A stretch of DNA of 64,000 bases from Actinomycetospora corticicola (GTDB lineage Bacteria; Actinomycetota; Actinomycetes; Mycobacteriales; Pseudonocardiaceae). This document shows positions 17,155-25,843 of the stretch, one piece after another. Location: NCBI RefSeq assembly GCF_013409505.1, contig NZ_JACCBN010000001.1:124001-188000 (forward strand). The letters are read 5' to 3'. The position numbers were made by a program, and so were the translations under genes. The notes under the pieces are model-generated. The model was given only the letters and a program-made list of their open reading frames with translations, was not told where the DNA came from and searched no databases. Every line of letters starts with the position of its first letter. Positions within the stretch are counted from its first letter, which is position 1.

Positions 17155-18156
17155 GTGCCACCTCGCGCCCGGAGCAGACCCGCCGACGAACTCGCGCCCG
17201 TGCGGCTCGTCGTCGGCGACGAGGGCCTGCTCGTCGAACGGGCCGTGTCCACGGCGATCGTCGCGGCCCGCCGTCAGGACCCGGACGTCGAGGTCCGCAC
17301 CCTGCGGGCCAACGAGATCACGGCGGGGGTGCTGGCGGAGCTGGTGAGCCCGTCGCTGTTCGCGGAGTCCCGGGTGGTGGTGCTCGAGGCGGCGCAGGAC
17401 GCGAACGCCGAGGTCACCACCGTGCTCGTCGAGTACGCGAAGGCGCCGACCGACGGGGTCGCGCTCGTCGTCGTGCACCCCGGCGGTGCGAAGGGGAAGG
17501 CGCTGGTCGACGGCCTGAAGAAGGCCGGCGCCGCGGTCAGCGAGGCGGCGAAGTTCAAGCCCTGGGAGAACGACCGGCGGGCCGACTTCGTGCGCAACGA
17601 GGTCCGGCAGTCCGGCGGCGGCATCACGGGGGAGGCCCTGAGCCTGCTCATGGAGGCGGTCGGCGCCGACCTGCGTGAGCTCGCGGCCGCGGCGTCGCAG
17701 CTGGTCAGCGACTCGGGCGGGCAGGTCGATGCCGAGTCGGTGCGCCGCTTCCACCGGGGGCGCGCGGACGTGACGGGGTTCGCCGTGGCCGAGAAGGCCG
17801 TGTCGGGCGACCGGGCCGGAGCGCTCGAGGCGCTGCGCTACGCCCTGGACACCGGGGTGCCGCACGTCCTCGTCGCCGATGCGCTGGCCGATGCGGTGCG
17901 CACCATCGCGCGGGTGTCGGCGGCCGGGAGGGGCGACCCGGGGGCGCTGGCGAGCCGACTGCGGATGCCGCCGTTCAAGGTGAAGAAGGCGATGGGGCAG
18001 GCCCGCGGCTGGGACGCCCCCGGCCTCACGCGCGCGATGGCACTGGTCGCGGACGTGAACGCCGACGTCAAGGGCGTCGCCGCGGACGCGTCCTACGCCC
18101 TGGAGCGGGCCACCTCGGAGCTCGCGGAGCTGGCCGGGCAGTCGCGCCGCCGCTGA
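17155..18156 (+). CDS. holA: DNA polymerase III delta subunit
   Basis: A 333-residue protein: an N-terminal AAA+-like domain without a working Walker A (LVVGDEGLLVERAV), a middle lid (KFKPWENDRRADFVRNEV), and a C-terminal helical collar domain with the typical LRMPPFKVKKAMGQARGW segment. It opens the sliding clamp as part of the clamp loader. GTG at 17155 with GAGGATGAGG upstream. The order comEC - holA - rpsT - lepA is the mycobacterial one, apart from the inserted threonine-synthase homologue. Confidence 0.94.
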   Translation: MPPRARSRPADELAPVRLVVGDEGLLVERAVSTAIVAARRQDPDVEVRTLRANEITAGVLAELVSPSLFAESRVVVLEAAQDANAEVTTVLVEYAKAPTDGVALVVVHPGGAKGKALVDGLKKAGAAVSEAAKFKPWENDRRADFVRNEVRQSGGGITGEALSLLMEAVGADLRELAAAASQLVSDSGGQVDAESVRRFHRGRADVTGFAVAEKAVSGDRAGALEALRYALDTGVPHVLVADALADAVRTIARVSAAGRGDPGALASRLRMPPFKVKKAMGQARGWDAPGLTRAMALVADVNADVKGVAADASYALERATSELAELAGQSRRR

Positions 18157-18166
18157 GGTCCGGCGC

Positions 18167-18308
18167 GAGAGTCACATGAGGCAGCTTCCGCGGCCGGCGC
18201 GGATGCCTGGTGTGCACCTCGGGATGGGGCGCACAGCAGGCCGCGCCCCGAGAGTCACGTGAGGCAGCTCCCGCGGCCCGCGGGCCTGCCTGATGTGAAT
18301 CTCGCGGG
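18167..18308. repeat. two tandem imperfect palindromic units (GAGAGTCAC family)
   Basis: Two copies of about 57-59 bp start at 18167 and 18250. Each opens GAGAGTCAC(A/G)TGAGGCAGC, has a GC-rich centre, and closes with an approximate inverted copy (GCCTG-rTGTG-n-ACCTC-like). They fill the gap between the convergent holA and rpsT genes. They could be a dispersed palindromic element or tandem terminators. The similarity of the two copies is read directly; whether other copies exist cannot be seen here. Confidence 0.6.
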
Positions 18309-18324
18309 CCCCGGAAACGACGAA

Positions 18325-18355
18325 GGGCGCCGTCCGGTCGGAACCGGAGGCGCCC
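18325..18355 (-). terminator. rpsT terminator hairpin
   Basis: On the minus strand GGGCGCC-t-CCGGT-tccg-ACCGG-ac-GGCGCCC folds into a strong stem and is followed by the T-rich TTCGTCGTTT. It lies 16 bp past the rpsT stop. Confidence 0.65.
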
Positions 18356-18370
18356 GTCGTCGGGAAGGGA

Positions 18371-18664
18371 CTAGGCCGGGGTCTTGCCGGCCTTCGCGTC
18401 GACCGTGAACGTGGTCGCACGGTGGGCCATGCGCGACTTCTTGTTCGCGGCCTGGTTCTTGTGGATCACGCCGCGGCTCACGGCCTTGTCGAGCAGGCGC
18501 GCGGCGTGGCGGCGACGCTCGTCGGCGGCGGTGGCGTCGCCGGACTCGACGGTCTCGCGGTAGCGACGGATGGCCGTCTTGATCTCGGACTTGACCGCCT
18601 TGTTGCGCTGGCGGGCTTCCTCGTTCTTCCGGTTACGCTTGACCTGCTGCTTGATGTTCGCCAC
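18371..18664 (-). CDS. rpsT: 30S ribosomal protein bS20
   Basis: A 97-residue, lysine/arginine-rich protein starting [20 protein letters not shown] and containing the family segment [18 protein letters not shown]. It binds 16S rRNA early in 30S assembly. The GTG at 18664 with AGAGG upstream gives the canonical (M)ANIKQQ start; the open frame continues 31 codons upstream without family resemblance. It diverges from lepA, as in mycobacteria. Confidence 0.96.
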   Translation of the reverse strand: MANIKQQVKRNRKNEEARQRNKAVKSEIKTAIRRYRETVESGDATAADERRRHAARLLDKAVSRGVIHKNQAANKKSRMAHRATTFTVDAKAGKTPA

Positions 18665-18797
18665 GGGGCTTTCGAACCTCTTGATCGCTGGGGTGTCTTC
18701 GTGCGGGCGCGCAACAGGCGTCCAGCCCGCACGGCGCAGTAGGCCCCAGGTTACCAACGGGCCTCACCGACGATGACCGTCGGGGTGGCGTGGGACG

Positions 18798-20756
18798 ATG
18801 GAGCAGACACCGCACCAGCAGGAAGGCGTGACCTCGTTGACCGAGACCACCACCCAGCAGTCGACCAAGACCCCTGGCCGACCGGGCACCGTGGGCTACG
18901 CCGACGAGACGTTCACGCCCCCGGACCGGATCCGCAACTTCTGCATCATCGCGCACATCGACCACGGGAAGTCGACGCTGGCCGACCGGATGCTGCAGCT
19001 CACCGGCGTCCTGGGCGACCGTGCCTACCGCGCGCAGTACCTCGACCGCATGGACATCGAGCGCGAGCGCGGCATCACCATCAAGGCGCAGAACGTGCGT
19101 CTGCCCTGGTACGCCGCGGGGCCCGACGGCGAGATGCGCGACCACGTCCTGCACCTCATCGACACCCCCGGGCACGTCGACTTCACCTATGAGGTGAGCC
19201 GCTCCCTCGCCGCGTGCGAGGGAGCGATCCTGCTGGTCGACGCCGCGCAGGGGATCGAGGCGCAGACGCTCGCGAACCTCTACCTCGCGCTCGACCACGA
19301 CCTCGAGATCATCCCGGTCCTGAACAAGATCGACCTGCCGGCGGCCGAGCCGGACCGGTACGCGGCGGAGATCGCGCACCTCATCGGCTGCGAGCCCGAC
19401 GACGTGCTGCGCATCAGCGCCAAGACCGGCGACGGCGTCGGCGCGGTGCTCGACGAGGCCGTGCGCCGCATCCCGGCCCCGGTCGGCGACCCCGACGCCC
19501 CGGCCCGCGCGATGATCTTCGACTCGGTCTACGACACCTACCGCGGCGTCGTCACCTACATCCGCGTCGTCGACGGCAAGATCACCCCGCGCGAGCGCAT
19601 CCGCATGATGAGCACGAACGCGGTGCACGAGCTGCTCGAGGTCGGGATCATCTCGCCGGACCAGAAGCCCTGTCAGGGGCTCGGCGTCGGCGAGGTCGGC
19701 TACCTGATGACCGGCGTGAAGGACGTGCGCCAGTCCCGCGTCGGCGACACGGTCACGTGGGAGCGCCGCGGCGCCGCCGAGCCGCTCGGGGGCTACGCCG
19801 ACCCGCAGCCGATGGTCTTCTCCGGGCTCTATCCGATCGACGGCAGCGACTACCCGCTGCTGCGCGACGCGCTGGACCGGCTGCGCCTCAACGACGCCGC
19901 GCTGTCCTACGAGCCGGAGACCTCCGCCGCACTGGGCTTCGGGTTCCGCTGCGGGTTCCTCGGGCTGCTGCACCTGGAGATCACGCGCGACCGGCTCGAG
20001 CGCGAGTACGGACTCGACCTCATCTCCACCGCGCCGAACACCGTCTACCGGCTCGAGCTCGACGACGGCAGCGAGGCCGAGGTGACCAACCCGGCCGACT
20101 GGCCCGACGGCAAGGTCCGCACGATCTACGAGCCGATCACCAAGGTCTCGGTGCTGGCCCCGAGCGAGTTCGTGGGCCCGATCATGGAGCTCTGCCAGTC
20201 GCGTCGCGGCCAGCTCGAGGGCATGGACTACCTGTCCGACAGTCGGGTCGAGCTGCGCTACACGATGCCGCTCGCCGAGATCATCTTCGACTTCTTCGAC
20301 ATCCTGAAGTCGCGGACCCGGGGCTACGCGTCGCTCAACTACGAGCCGGCGGGGGAGCAGGCGGCCGACCTGGTCAAGGTCGACATCCTGCTGCAGGGCG
20401 AGGCGGTCGACGCGTTCTCCGCGATCGTGCACAAGGACGCCGCCTACGCCTACGGGAACTCGATGGCCTCGAAGCTGCGCGAGCTCATCCCGCGCCAGCA
20501 GTTCGAGGTGCCGATCCAGGCCGCGATCGGCGCGAAGATCATCGCCCGCGAGACGATCCGCGCGATCCGCAAGGACGTGCTCTCCAAGTGCTACGGCGGC
20601 GACATCACGCGCAAGCGCAAGCTGCTGGAGAAGCAGAAGGAGGGCAAGAAGCGGATGAAGACGATCGGCCGGGTCGACGTCCCGCAGGAGGCCTTCGTGG
20701 CCGCGCTCTCCACCGACCAGAACGCCGTGGACAAGGCCAAGTCCGGCAAGAAGTGA
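18798..20756 (+). CDS. lepA: elongation factor 4 (LepA)
   Basis: A translational GTPase of up to 652 residues: G1 [12 protein letters not shown]3 DTPGHVDF, G4 NKIDLP, followed by EF-G-like domains II, III and V and the LepA-specific C-terminal domain with its basic tail. It acts on stalled or mis-translocated ribosomes at the membrane. The start is uncertain: ATG 18798 gives the longest form, while a TTG at 18837 has AGGAAGG 10 bp upstream and gives 639 residues, nearer the usual length. The GTP-binding domain is unaffected by the choice. Confidence 0.95.
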   Translation: MEQTPHQQEGVTSLTETTTQQSTKTPGRPGTVGYADETFTPPDRIRNFCIIAHIDHGKSTLADRMLQLTGVLGDRAYRAQYLDRMDIERERGITIKAQNVRLPWYAAGPDGEMRDHVLHLIDTPGHVDFTYEVSRSLAACEGAILLVDAAQGIEAQTLANLYLALDHDLEIIPVLNKIDLPAAEPDRYAAEIAHLIGCEPDDVLRISAKTGDGVGAVLDEAVRRIPAPVGDPDAPARAMIFDSVYDTYRGVVTYIRVVDGKITPRERIRMMSTNAVHELLEVGIISPDQKPCQGLGVGEVGYLMTGVKDVRQSRVGDTVTWERRGAAEPLGGYADPQPMVFSGLYPIDGSDYPLLRDALDRLRLNDAALSYEPETSAALGFGFRCGFLGLLHLEITRDRLEREYGLDLISTAPNTVYRLELDDGSEAEVTNPADWPDGKVRTIYEPITKVSVLAPSEFVGPIMELCQSRRGQLEGMDYLSDSRVELRYTMPLAEIIFDFFDILKSRTRGYASLNYEPAGEQAADLVKVDILLQGEAVDAFSAIVHKDAAYAYGNSMASKLRELIPRQQFEVPIQAAIGAKIIARETIRAIRKDVLSKCYGGDITRKRKLLEKQKEGKKRMKTIGRVDVPQEAFVAALSTDQNAVDKAKSGKK

Positions 20757-20768
20757 GCCATCGCTCGG

Positions 20769-20791
20769 CGTCGGGAAGGCCCTTCCCGACG
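20769..20791 (+). terminator. lepA terminator hairpin
   Basis: CGTCGGGAAGG-C-CCTTCCCGACG is a perfect 11-bp inverted repeat 12 bp after the lepA stop, without a T tract. A -10-like TACGAT (20812-20817) follows, giving the helicase mRNA a 5' leader of about 95 nt. Confidence 0.55.
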
Positions 20792-20918
20792 TCGGGTGGG
20801 GGCGCCTCGCGTACGATGGTCATGTAGGTGCCGAGCTGTCGGCCTGGGATGGATCGCGTGTGTGACGGGTCCGCGGACAGCTCTCACCGTCCGACGAACC
20901 CCTCCCTGAAAGAGATCT

Positions 20919-22739
20919 GTGACCCACGCTGCTGTCCTGTCCGACTCCGACCTCCCCCTCGACCCGTTCGTCGACTCCGACGACGCGTCGACCGACGAGC
21001 CCGCCAACGGCTTCGTCGCGCTCGGCCTCGACGACCGGGTGATCTCCACCCTCGTCGAGCAGGGCTTCCACACCCCGACGCCGATCCAGTCCGAGACGAT
21101 CCCGCTGCTGCTCTCCGGCCGCGACGTCCTCGGCCTGGCGCAGACCGGCACCGGGAAGACCGCGGCCTTCGCGCTGCCGCTGCTCTCGCGCATCGACCCG
21201 AGCGTGCGCGCCCCGCAGGCCCTCATCCTGACGCCGACCCGTGAGCTCGCGATCCAGGTGGCCGAGGCCATCGAGTCGTTCGCGACGGCCCTGCCCCACG
21301 TCCACGTGGTCCAGCTCTACGGCGGCGCGCCCTACGGCCCGCAGCTCTCGTCGCTGCGCCGCGGCGCGCAGATCGTCGTGGGCACGCCCGGTCGCGTGGC
21401 CGACCACCTGGAGAAGAGCACCCTCAACCTCACCGACGTCGGGTACTTCGTGCTCGACGAGGCCGACGAGATGCTGCAGATGGGCTTCCTCGAGGAGGTC
21501 GAGAACATCTTCGGCCTGCTCCCGGCCGACCGTCAGGTGGCGCTCTTCTCCGCCACGATGCCGACGGCGATCCGCGAGGTCAGCCGCAAGCACCTGAACG
21601 CGCCCGCCGAGGTGTCGATCAAGGGCAAGACGACCACCGCGGCGAACACCCGCCAGCGCTACGTCGTGGTGCCCGAGCGCCAGAAGGCCGACGCCCTCGC
21701 CCGCATCCTGCAGGTCGAGGACTTCGACGCCGCCCTGGTGTTCGTGCGCACCCGGCAGAACACCACCGACGTCACCGAGGCGCTCAACCGCCGCGGGTTC
21801 TCGTCGGTCGCCATCTCGGGTGACCTGTCGCAGGTCCAGCGCGAGAAGACGATCGCCGACCTCCGCTCGGGGAAGATCGACGTCCTGGTCGCCACCGACG
21901 TCGCCGCCCGCGGCCTGGACGTCGAGCGCATCACCCTCGTCGTGAACCACGACCTGCCGACGGACCCCGAGTCCTACGTGCACCGCATCGGGCGCACCGG
22001 GCGTGCGGGCCGGTCCGGCGACGCGATCTCGTTCGTCACGCGCGGCCAGATCCGGCTGATGCGCGCGATCGAGAACACCACCCGCCAGAAGGCGGAGGAG
22101 ATGTCGGTGCCCGGCACCGACGAGGTCAACGCCCGCCGCCGGTCGCGCTTCGCGACCCGGATCACCGCCGAGCTCGAGGGTCACGACGACGGGGGCGACT
22201 CCATCGACGTGTTCCGGCGCGTCATCGACGAGTACGTCGCCGAGCACGACGTCGACCCGCTGGCCCTTGCCGCCGCTCTCGCGAAGATGGCCCAGGGCGG
22301 CAAGCCGCTCCTGGTCGACGAGCTCCCGGTGGCCCCGGTACGCGGCGACAAGCGCGTGCGGGACGACAAGCCGGGTCGCGGCCAGGGTAAGCGCCCGACC
22401 ACGGCCTCGTCCTGGAACGTCGGCTCCGGTACCGACACGTACCGGATCGAGGTCGGGCACAACCAGCGCGTGAAGCCCGGCGCGATCGTCGGCGCCATCG
22501 CCAACGAGGCGGGCCTCGACTCGGCGCACATCGGCCACATCGACATCCGCACCGACCACACGCTGGTCGAGCTGCCCGCCGACGTGCCCGAGCCCGTCGT
22601 CAAGCGCCTCCAGCGGGCGCGCGTGGCCGGTCGCCCGATGGGCCTGCGCCGTGCGTCCGACTCGGACCGGGCCGGTTCCGGCCCGCGCCCGGAGCGTCGC
22701 GGCCCGAGCCGTGACCGCCGGGAGCGCCCGACCCGCTAG
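20919..22739 (+). CDS. deaD: DEAD-box ATP-dependent RNA helicase (DeaD/CsdA type)
   Basis: A 606-residue helicase: Q-motif TPTPIQSETIP, motif I AQTGTGKTA, Ia PTRELAIQ, II VLDEADEML, III SATMP, VI HRIGRTGRAGR. After a linker, a DbpA-type RNA-binding domain (YRIEVGHNQRVKPGAIVGAI ... IDIRTDHTLVELP) and a basic RG/RR-rich tail follow. It unwinds short RNA duplexes in ribosome assembly and mRNA turnover, mainly in the cold. The GTG at 20919 follows a leader of about 95 nt, which cold-shock helicase genes often have. Confidence 0.94.
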   Translation: MTHAAVLSDSDLPLDPFVDSDDASTDEPANGFVALGLDDRVISTLVEQGFHTPTPIQSETIPLLLSGRDVLGLAQTGTGKTAAFALPLLSRIDPSVRAPQALILTPTRELAIQVAEAIESFATALPHVHVVQLYGGAPYGPQLSSLRRGAQIVVGTPGRVADHLEKSTLNLTDVGYFVLDEADEMLQMGFLEEVENIFGLLPADRQVALFSATMPTAIREVSRKHLNAPAEVSIKGKTTTAANTRQRYVVVPERQKADALARILQVEDFDAALVFVRTRQNTTDVTEALNRRGFSSVAISGDLSQVQREKTIADLRSGKIDVLVATDVAARGLDVERITLVVNHDLPTDPESYVHRIGRTGRAGRSGDAISFVTRGQIRLMRAIENTTRQKAEEMSVPGTDEVNARRRSRFATRITAELEGHDDGGDSIDVFRRVIDEYVAEHDVDPLALAAALAKMAQGGKPLLVDELPVAPVRGDKRVRDDKPGRGQGKRPTTASSWNVGSGTDTYRIEVGHNQRVKPGAIVGAIANEAGLDSAHIGHIDIRTDHTLVELPADVPEPVVKRLQRARVAGRPMGLRRASDSDRAGSGPRPERRGPSRDRRERPTR

Positions 22740-22753
22740 TCCGACGTGACCGA

Positions 22754-22791
22754 GGGGTCCCTTCGCGCGAACAGATCGCGCGAAGGGGCCC
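22754..22791 (+). terminator. deaD terminator hairpin
   Basis: CCCTTCGCGCGA (22759-22770), a 5-nt loop and TCGCGCGAAGGG (22776-22787) form a perfect 12-bp stem that extends further through GGG/CCC. A second, smaller hairpin of the same GAGGGGACCCTTCG character lies at 22842-22865, just before the next gene's leader. Confidence 0.65.
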
Positions 22792-22918
22792 TTCGATCGT
22801 TCCAGGCCGACCTGGCGATGGGCGCCCACGGCCCGCCTATTCGAGCGAGGGGACCCTTCGCTCGGGAGCGCGCCACATCCGGTGGCCGCAACCGGGTGCC
22901 GCGCCTACCGTCGGAGGG

Positions 22919-24853
22919 ATGACGCGTTCGGTCGTGATCGTCGGTGGCGGACCACGCGGGACCGGGGTGCTGGAACGGCTCGTGGCCGGCGCCCCCGCGG
23001 CGGGGGTGGACGCGGACCACCCGCTCGACGTCCACCTCGTCGACCCCTACCCGGCCGGCGCCGGCCGGGTGTGGCGCACCCGGCAGTCCGAGCTGCTGTG
23101 GATGAACTCCATGGCCGCCGACGTCACGATGTGGACCGACGATTCGGTCACGTGCGCAGGGCCGATCGTCCCCGGCCCGAGCCTCATCGAGTGGGCTGAG
23201 GAGGTCCGCGACGCCCACTCCGAGCCGGAGGGCCGGGTCGGCGAGGAGGTCCGCTCGCTGACCGGGAGCACCTTCCCCACCCGCCAGCTGCAGAGCCACT
23301 ACCTCGCCGACGTCCTGGCGCGCGTCCTCGACTCCGCCCCCGAGGGCGTCCACGTGCACGTGCACGAGCAGCGCGCCGTCGGGATCGAGGACGGCGACGT
23401 GCGCCGCGTCCGCCTCGAGGACGGCGAGGTGCTCACCGCCGACGCCGTCGTGCTCGCGTCCGGCCACCTCGACGCGTCCCCGACCGACGACGAGATCGCC
23501 CTTCTGCGTTGCTCGCGGCGTCTCGGTCTGCACTACTTCGCCCCGGAGCAGACCACCGACTCCGACCTCGATGCCATCCCGGCCGGGGAGACGGTCATCG
23601 CGCGGGGCATGGGCCTCGCGTTCATCGACCTCATGGTGCTGCTCTTCGAGGGCCGCGGCGGTCGGTTCGTCGAGGACCCGGACGGTCCCGACGACGGGTC
23701 GGGCCGGGGGCGGTTGACCTACGTCCCGAGCGGGCGGGAGGTGTCGCTGCACGTCGGCTCCGGCCGTGGCGTGCCGTACCACGCGAAGACCGAGTACGGC
23801 CTGCTCGGTCCGCGCCCGCCGCTGCCGCGCTTCTTCGGGCCCGACCAGATCGACGAGCTCGCCGCGCGACAGGGCGGCGTCAGCCTGCGCGCGGATGCCT
23901 GGCCGCTGATCGCGAAGGAGGCCGGCTGGGGCTGGTACCACGAGCTGTTCCACGGCCACCCCGACCGCGTCGCCGGGGACTGGGACACCTTCGCCGCCGC
24001 GTACGCCGACGTCGACTGGTACTCCGCGGAGCGGGAACGGCTCGTCGAGGCGTCCGTGCCCGACGAGGCGGACCGGCTGGACTTCGAGCACCTCGACCGG
24101 CCGCTCGACGGTCTGCGCACCGACGGCGACACGTTGCAGAAGTTCCTGCGCACCTACATCAGCGACGACCTGGCCCGGCACGTCGACCCGCGGCACACCG
24201 AGGAGCTGGGCGCGTTCGTCGCGATCCTGAGCGCCTACATGCAGTCGGTGGAGCTGACGAGCCGGGGCGCGCTCACGGCGAAGTCCCGCGCCCGGGACCT
24301 CGGCTGGTGGCAGAACCTGTTCTCGTCGCTCGCGAGCGGGCCGCCCGGACCGCGTCTGCGGCAGCTGCTCGCGCTGAACCGGGCCGGGTACGTGACGTTC
24401 CTGGGCTCGGGGCTGAGCGTGGAGATCGACGAGGAGAACGGCACCTTCGTCGCGACCGGCGCGGCGCTCGACGGCCCGCCGACCCGGGCCACGACCTTCG
24501 TCGACGCGCGCCTGGCCTCACCGAGCGTGCGCCGCACCTCCGACCCGATGCTGCGGTCGTTGATGCGGGCCGGGCTCGTCGACGAGGAGACGCTGAGCTG
24601 GAACGCGTGCACGCGCGGCGACGACTACTCGGGCGTCGTCGAGCACTCCACGGGGCTCCTCCCGGTGGACCCGGCCGACCACCGGGTGCTCACCGGGCCC
24701 GAGCAGGAGCCGCACCCGCGGCTCTTCGCGATCGGCCCGCACACCACCGTCCGGCTGCCGGGCGCCTTCACCCGGCCGAACACGAACAGTCTGAGCTTCC
24801 GTGCCAACGACGCGGTGGCTCAGGCGCTCCTCGCGATCACCGACGACGACTGA
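22919..24853 (+). CDS. FAD/NAD(P)-binding protein, large actinobacterial type
   Basis: A 644-residue protein beginning with a dinucleotide-binding motif, SVVIVGGGPRGTGVLERL, followed by YPAGAGRVWRTRQSELLWMN and a second region (ADAVVLASGHLD). The C-terminus GPHTTVRLPGAFTRPNTN resembles the FAD-closing segment of flavoprotein monooxygenases. It belongs to the FAD-NAD(P)-binding family common in actinomycetes, with no assigned substrate. ATG with GGAGGG just upstream. The last 34 bp overlap the convergent sigma factor gene. Single-gene unit by the look of its flanking hairpins. Confidence 0.8.
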   Translation: MTRSVVIVGGGPRGTGVLERLVAGAPAAGVDADHPLDVHLVDPYPAGAGRVWRTRQSELLWMNSMAADVTMWTDDSVTCAGPIVPGPSLIEWAEEVRDAHSEPEGRVGEEVRSLTGSTFPTRQLQSHYLADVLARVLDSAPEGVHVHVHEQRAVGIEDGDVRRVRLEDGEVLTADAVVLASGHLDASPTDDEIALLRCSRRLGLHYFAPEQTTDSDLDAIPAGETVIARGMGLAFIDLMVLLFEGRGGRFVEDPDGPDDGSGRGRLTYVPSGREVSLHVGSGRGVPYHAKTEYGLLGPRPPLPRFFGPDQIDELAARQGGVSLRADAWPLIAKEAGWGWYHELFHGHPDRVAGDWDTFAAAYADVDWYSAERERLVEASVPDEADRLDFEHLDRPLDGLRTDGDTLQKFLRTYISDDLARHVDPRHTEELGAFVAILSAYMQSVELTSRGALTAKSRARDLGWWQNLFSSLASGPPGPRLRQLLALNRAGYVTFLGSGLSVEIDEENGTFVATGAALDGPPTRATTFVDARLASPSVRRTSDPMLRSLMRAGLVDEETLSWNACTRGDDYSGVVEHSTGLLPVDPADHRVLTGPEQEPHPRLFAIGPHTTVRLPGAFTRPNTNSLSFRANDAVAQALLAITDDD

Positions 24854-25632
24854 CCGGACGACGTCGCCTCCCGGACCCGGGCGCGCTCGCGGAGGCGCTC
24901 CAGGGTCTGGGCGAGCAGCCGGGACACGTGCATCTGGGAGATCGACAGGCGCTCGGCGATCTCGGACTGCGTCTTCTCGTGCACGAAGCGCAGCACGAGG
25001 ATGGTGCGCTCGCGCTCGGGCAGGGTGCCGACGAGGTCGCGCACGAGGGCCCGTGACTCGACGTGCGCCAGGTCCGGGTCGTCGTGTCCGAGCACGTCGG
25101 CCACGGTGGTGTCGGTGCCCTGCGTGAGCGTCGAGTCGAGCGAGTCCGGCCGGTAGGAGTGGTGCGCCGAGATGGCCTCGATGACCTCCTCGCGGTCGAT
25201 CCCGAGGTGCTCGGCGAGCTCGGTGGCCGTGGGGGCGCGCCCGAGCTGCTGGCCGAGGGTGGTCGACGCGGTGCCGACCTGCAGGTAGCGGTCCTTCACG
25301 CCACGCGGCGTGCGGATCGCCCAGGCGGCGTCGCGGAAGTGGCGCCGGACCTCACCCATCATCGTGGGGACGGCGTAGGACAGGAAGTCGCGACCCTGCT
25401 CGGGGTCGAAGCGCCGCAGGGCGTGCAGCAGGCCGATCGCGGCGACCTGCTCGAGGTCGTCGACGGCCTCGCCCCGACGCGAGAAGCGGCGGGCGATGTT
25501 GCGGGCGACGGGCCGGAACGCGTCGGTGAGCTCGGCCGTCAGCTGGTCCCGGCGAGGGTGTCCCAGCGGGAGCGAGGCGAGTTCCTCGAGCTGCGGGGCG
25601 TACTGGTCATAAGCGCTGGTGCGTTCGGACAC
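24820..25632 (-). CDS. alternative RNA polymerase sigma factor, SigB/SigF family
   Basis: A 270-residue group-3 sigma factor: region 2 (DLEQVAAIGLLHALRRFDPE ... FLSYAVPTMMGEVRRHFRD), region 3, and a region 4 helix-turn-helix (TQSEIAERLSISQMHVSRLL). Such factors drive general stress and stationary-phase genes. No anti-sigma (RsbW) or antagonist gene is adjacent, unlike many homologues. The 5' leader carries a GTTT-N15-GGGAAT promoter that fits its own consensus, so it is probably autoregulated. Its 3' end runs 34 bp into the convergent FAD gene. Confidence 0.92.
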   Translation of the reverse strand: MSERTSAYDQYAPQLEELASLPLGHPRRDQLTAELTDAFRPVARNIARRFSRRGEAVDDLEQVAAIGLLHALRRFDPEQGRDFLSYAVPTMMGEVRRHFRDAAWAIRTPRGVKDRYLQVGTASTTLGQQLGRAPTATELAEHLGIDREEVIEAISAHHSYRPDSLDSTLTQGTDTTVADVLGHDDPDLAHVESRALVRDLVGTLPERERTILVLRFVHEKTQSEIAERLSISQMHVSRLLAQTLERLRERARVREATSSGQSSSVIARSA

Positions 25633-25771
25633 GGGCAGACCTCACAGACACGCAAGACACGCAAGGGATGCGGTCCGCCTGGCTGCGGTGTGAACCACGA
25701 CGGGGGAGCAGGGGCCACCTGAAGAGGCAGGCCCGGAACCAGAACTGGTTGCTCAACCCTGGGACATCGGC

Positions 25772-25796
25772 ATTCCCCGGAGACGGGGGGCTAAAC
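25772..25796 (-). promoter_or_regulatory. SigB/SigF-type promoter of the sigma factor gene
   Basis: On the minus strand GTTT (25796-25793) and GGGAAT (25777-25772) are separated by exactly 15 nt. This matches the stress-sigma consensus GTTT-N14-17-GGGTAT with one difference. It lies about 140 bp upstream of the sigma gene start and points at it. Autoregulation is inferred. Confidence 0.6.
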
Positions 25797-25797
25797 A

Positions 25798-25836
25798 TCC
25801 CGACGACGGGTCCCGCGGCGGGACCCGTCGTCGGGA
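25798..25836 (-). terminator. hairpin terminator after the quinone oxidoreductase gene
   Basis: A perfect inverted repeat of two 19-nt arms (TCCCGACGACGGGTCCCGC and its complement) around a single centre base, beginning 8 bp after the stop of the gene at 25844. It separates that gene from the sigma promoter, which starts 2 bp further on. Confidence 0.65.
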
Positions 25837-25843
25837 AGGGGAA

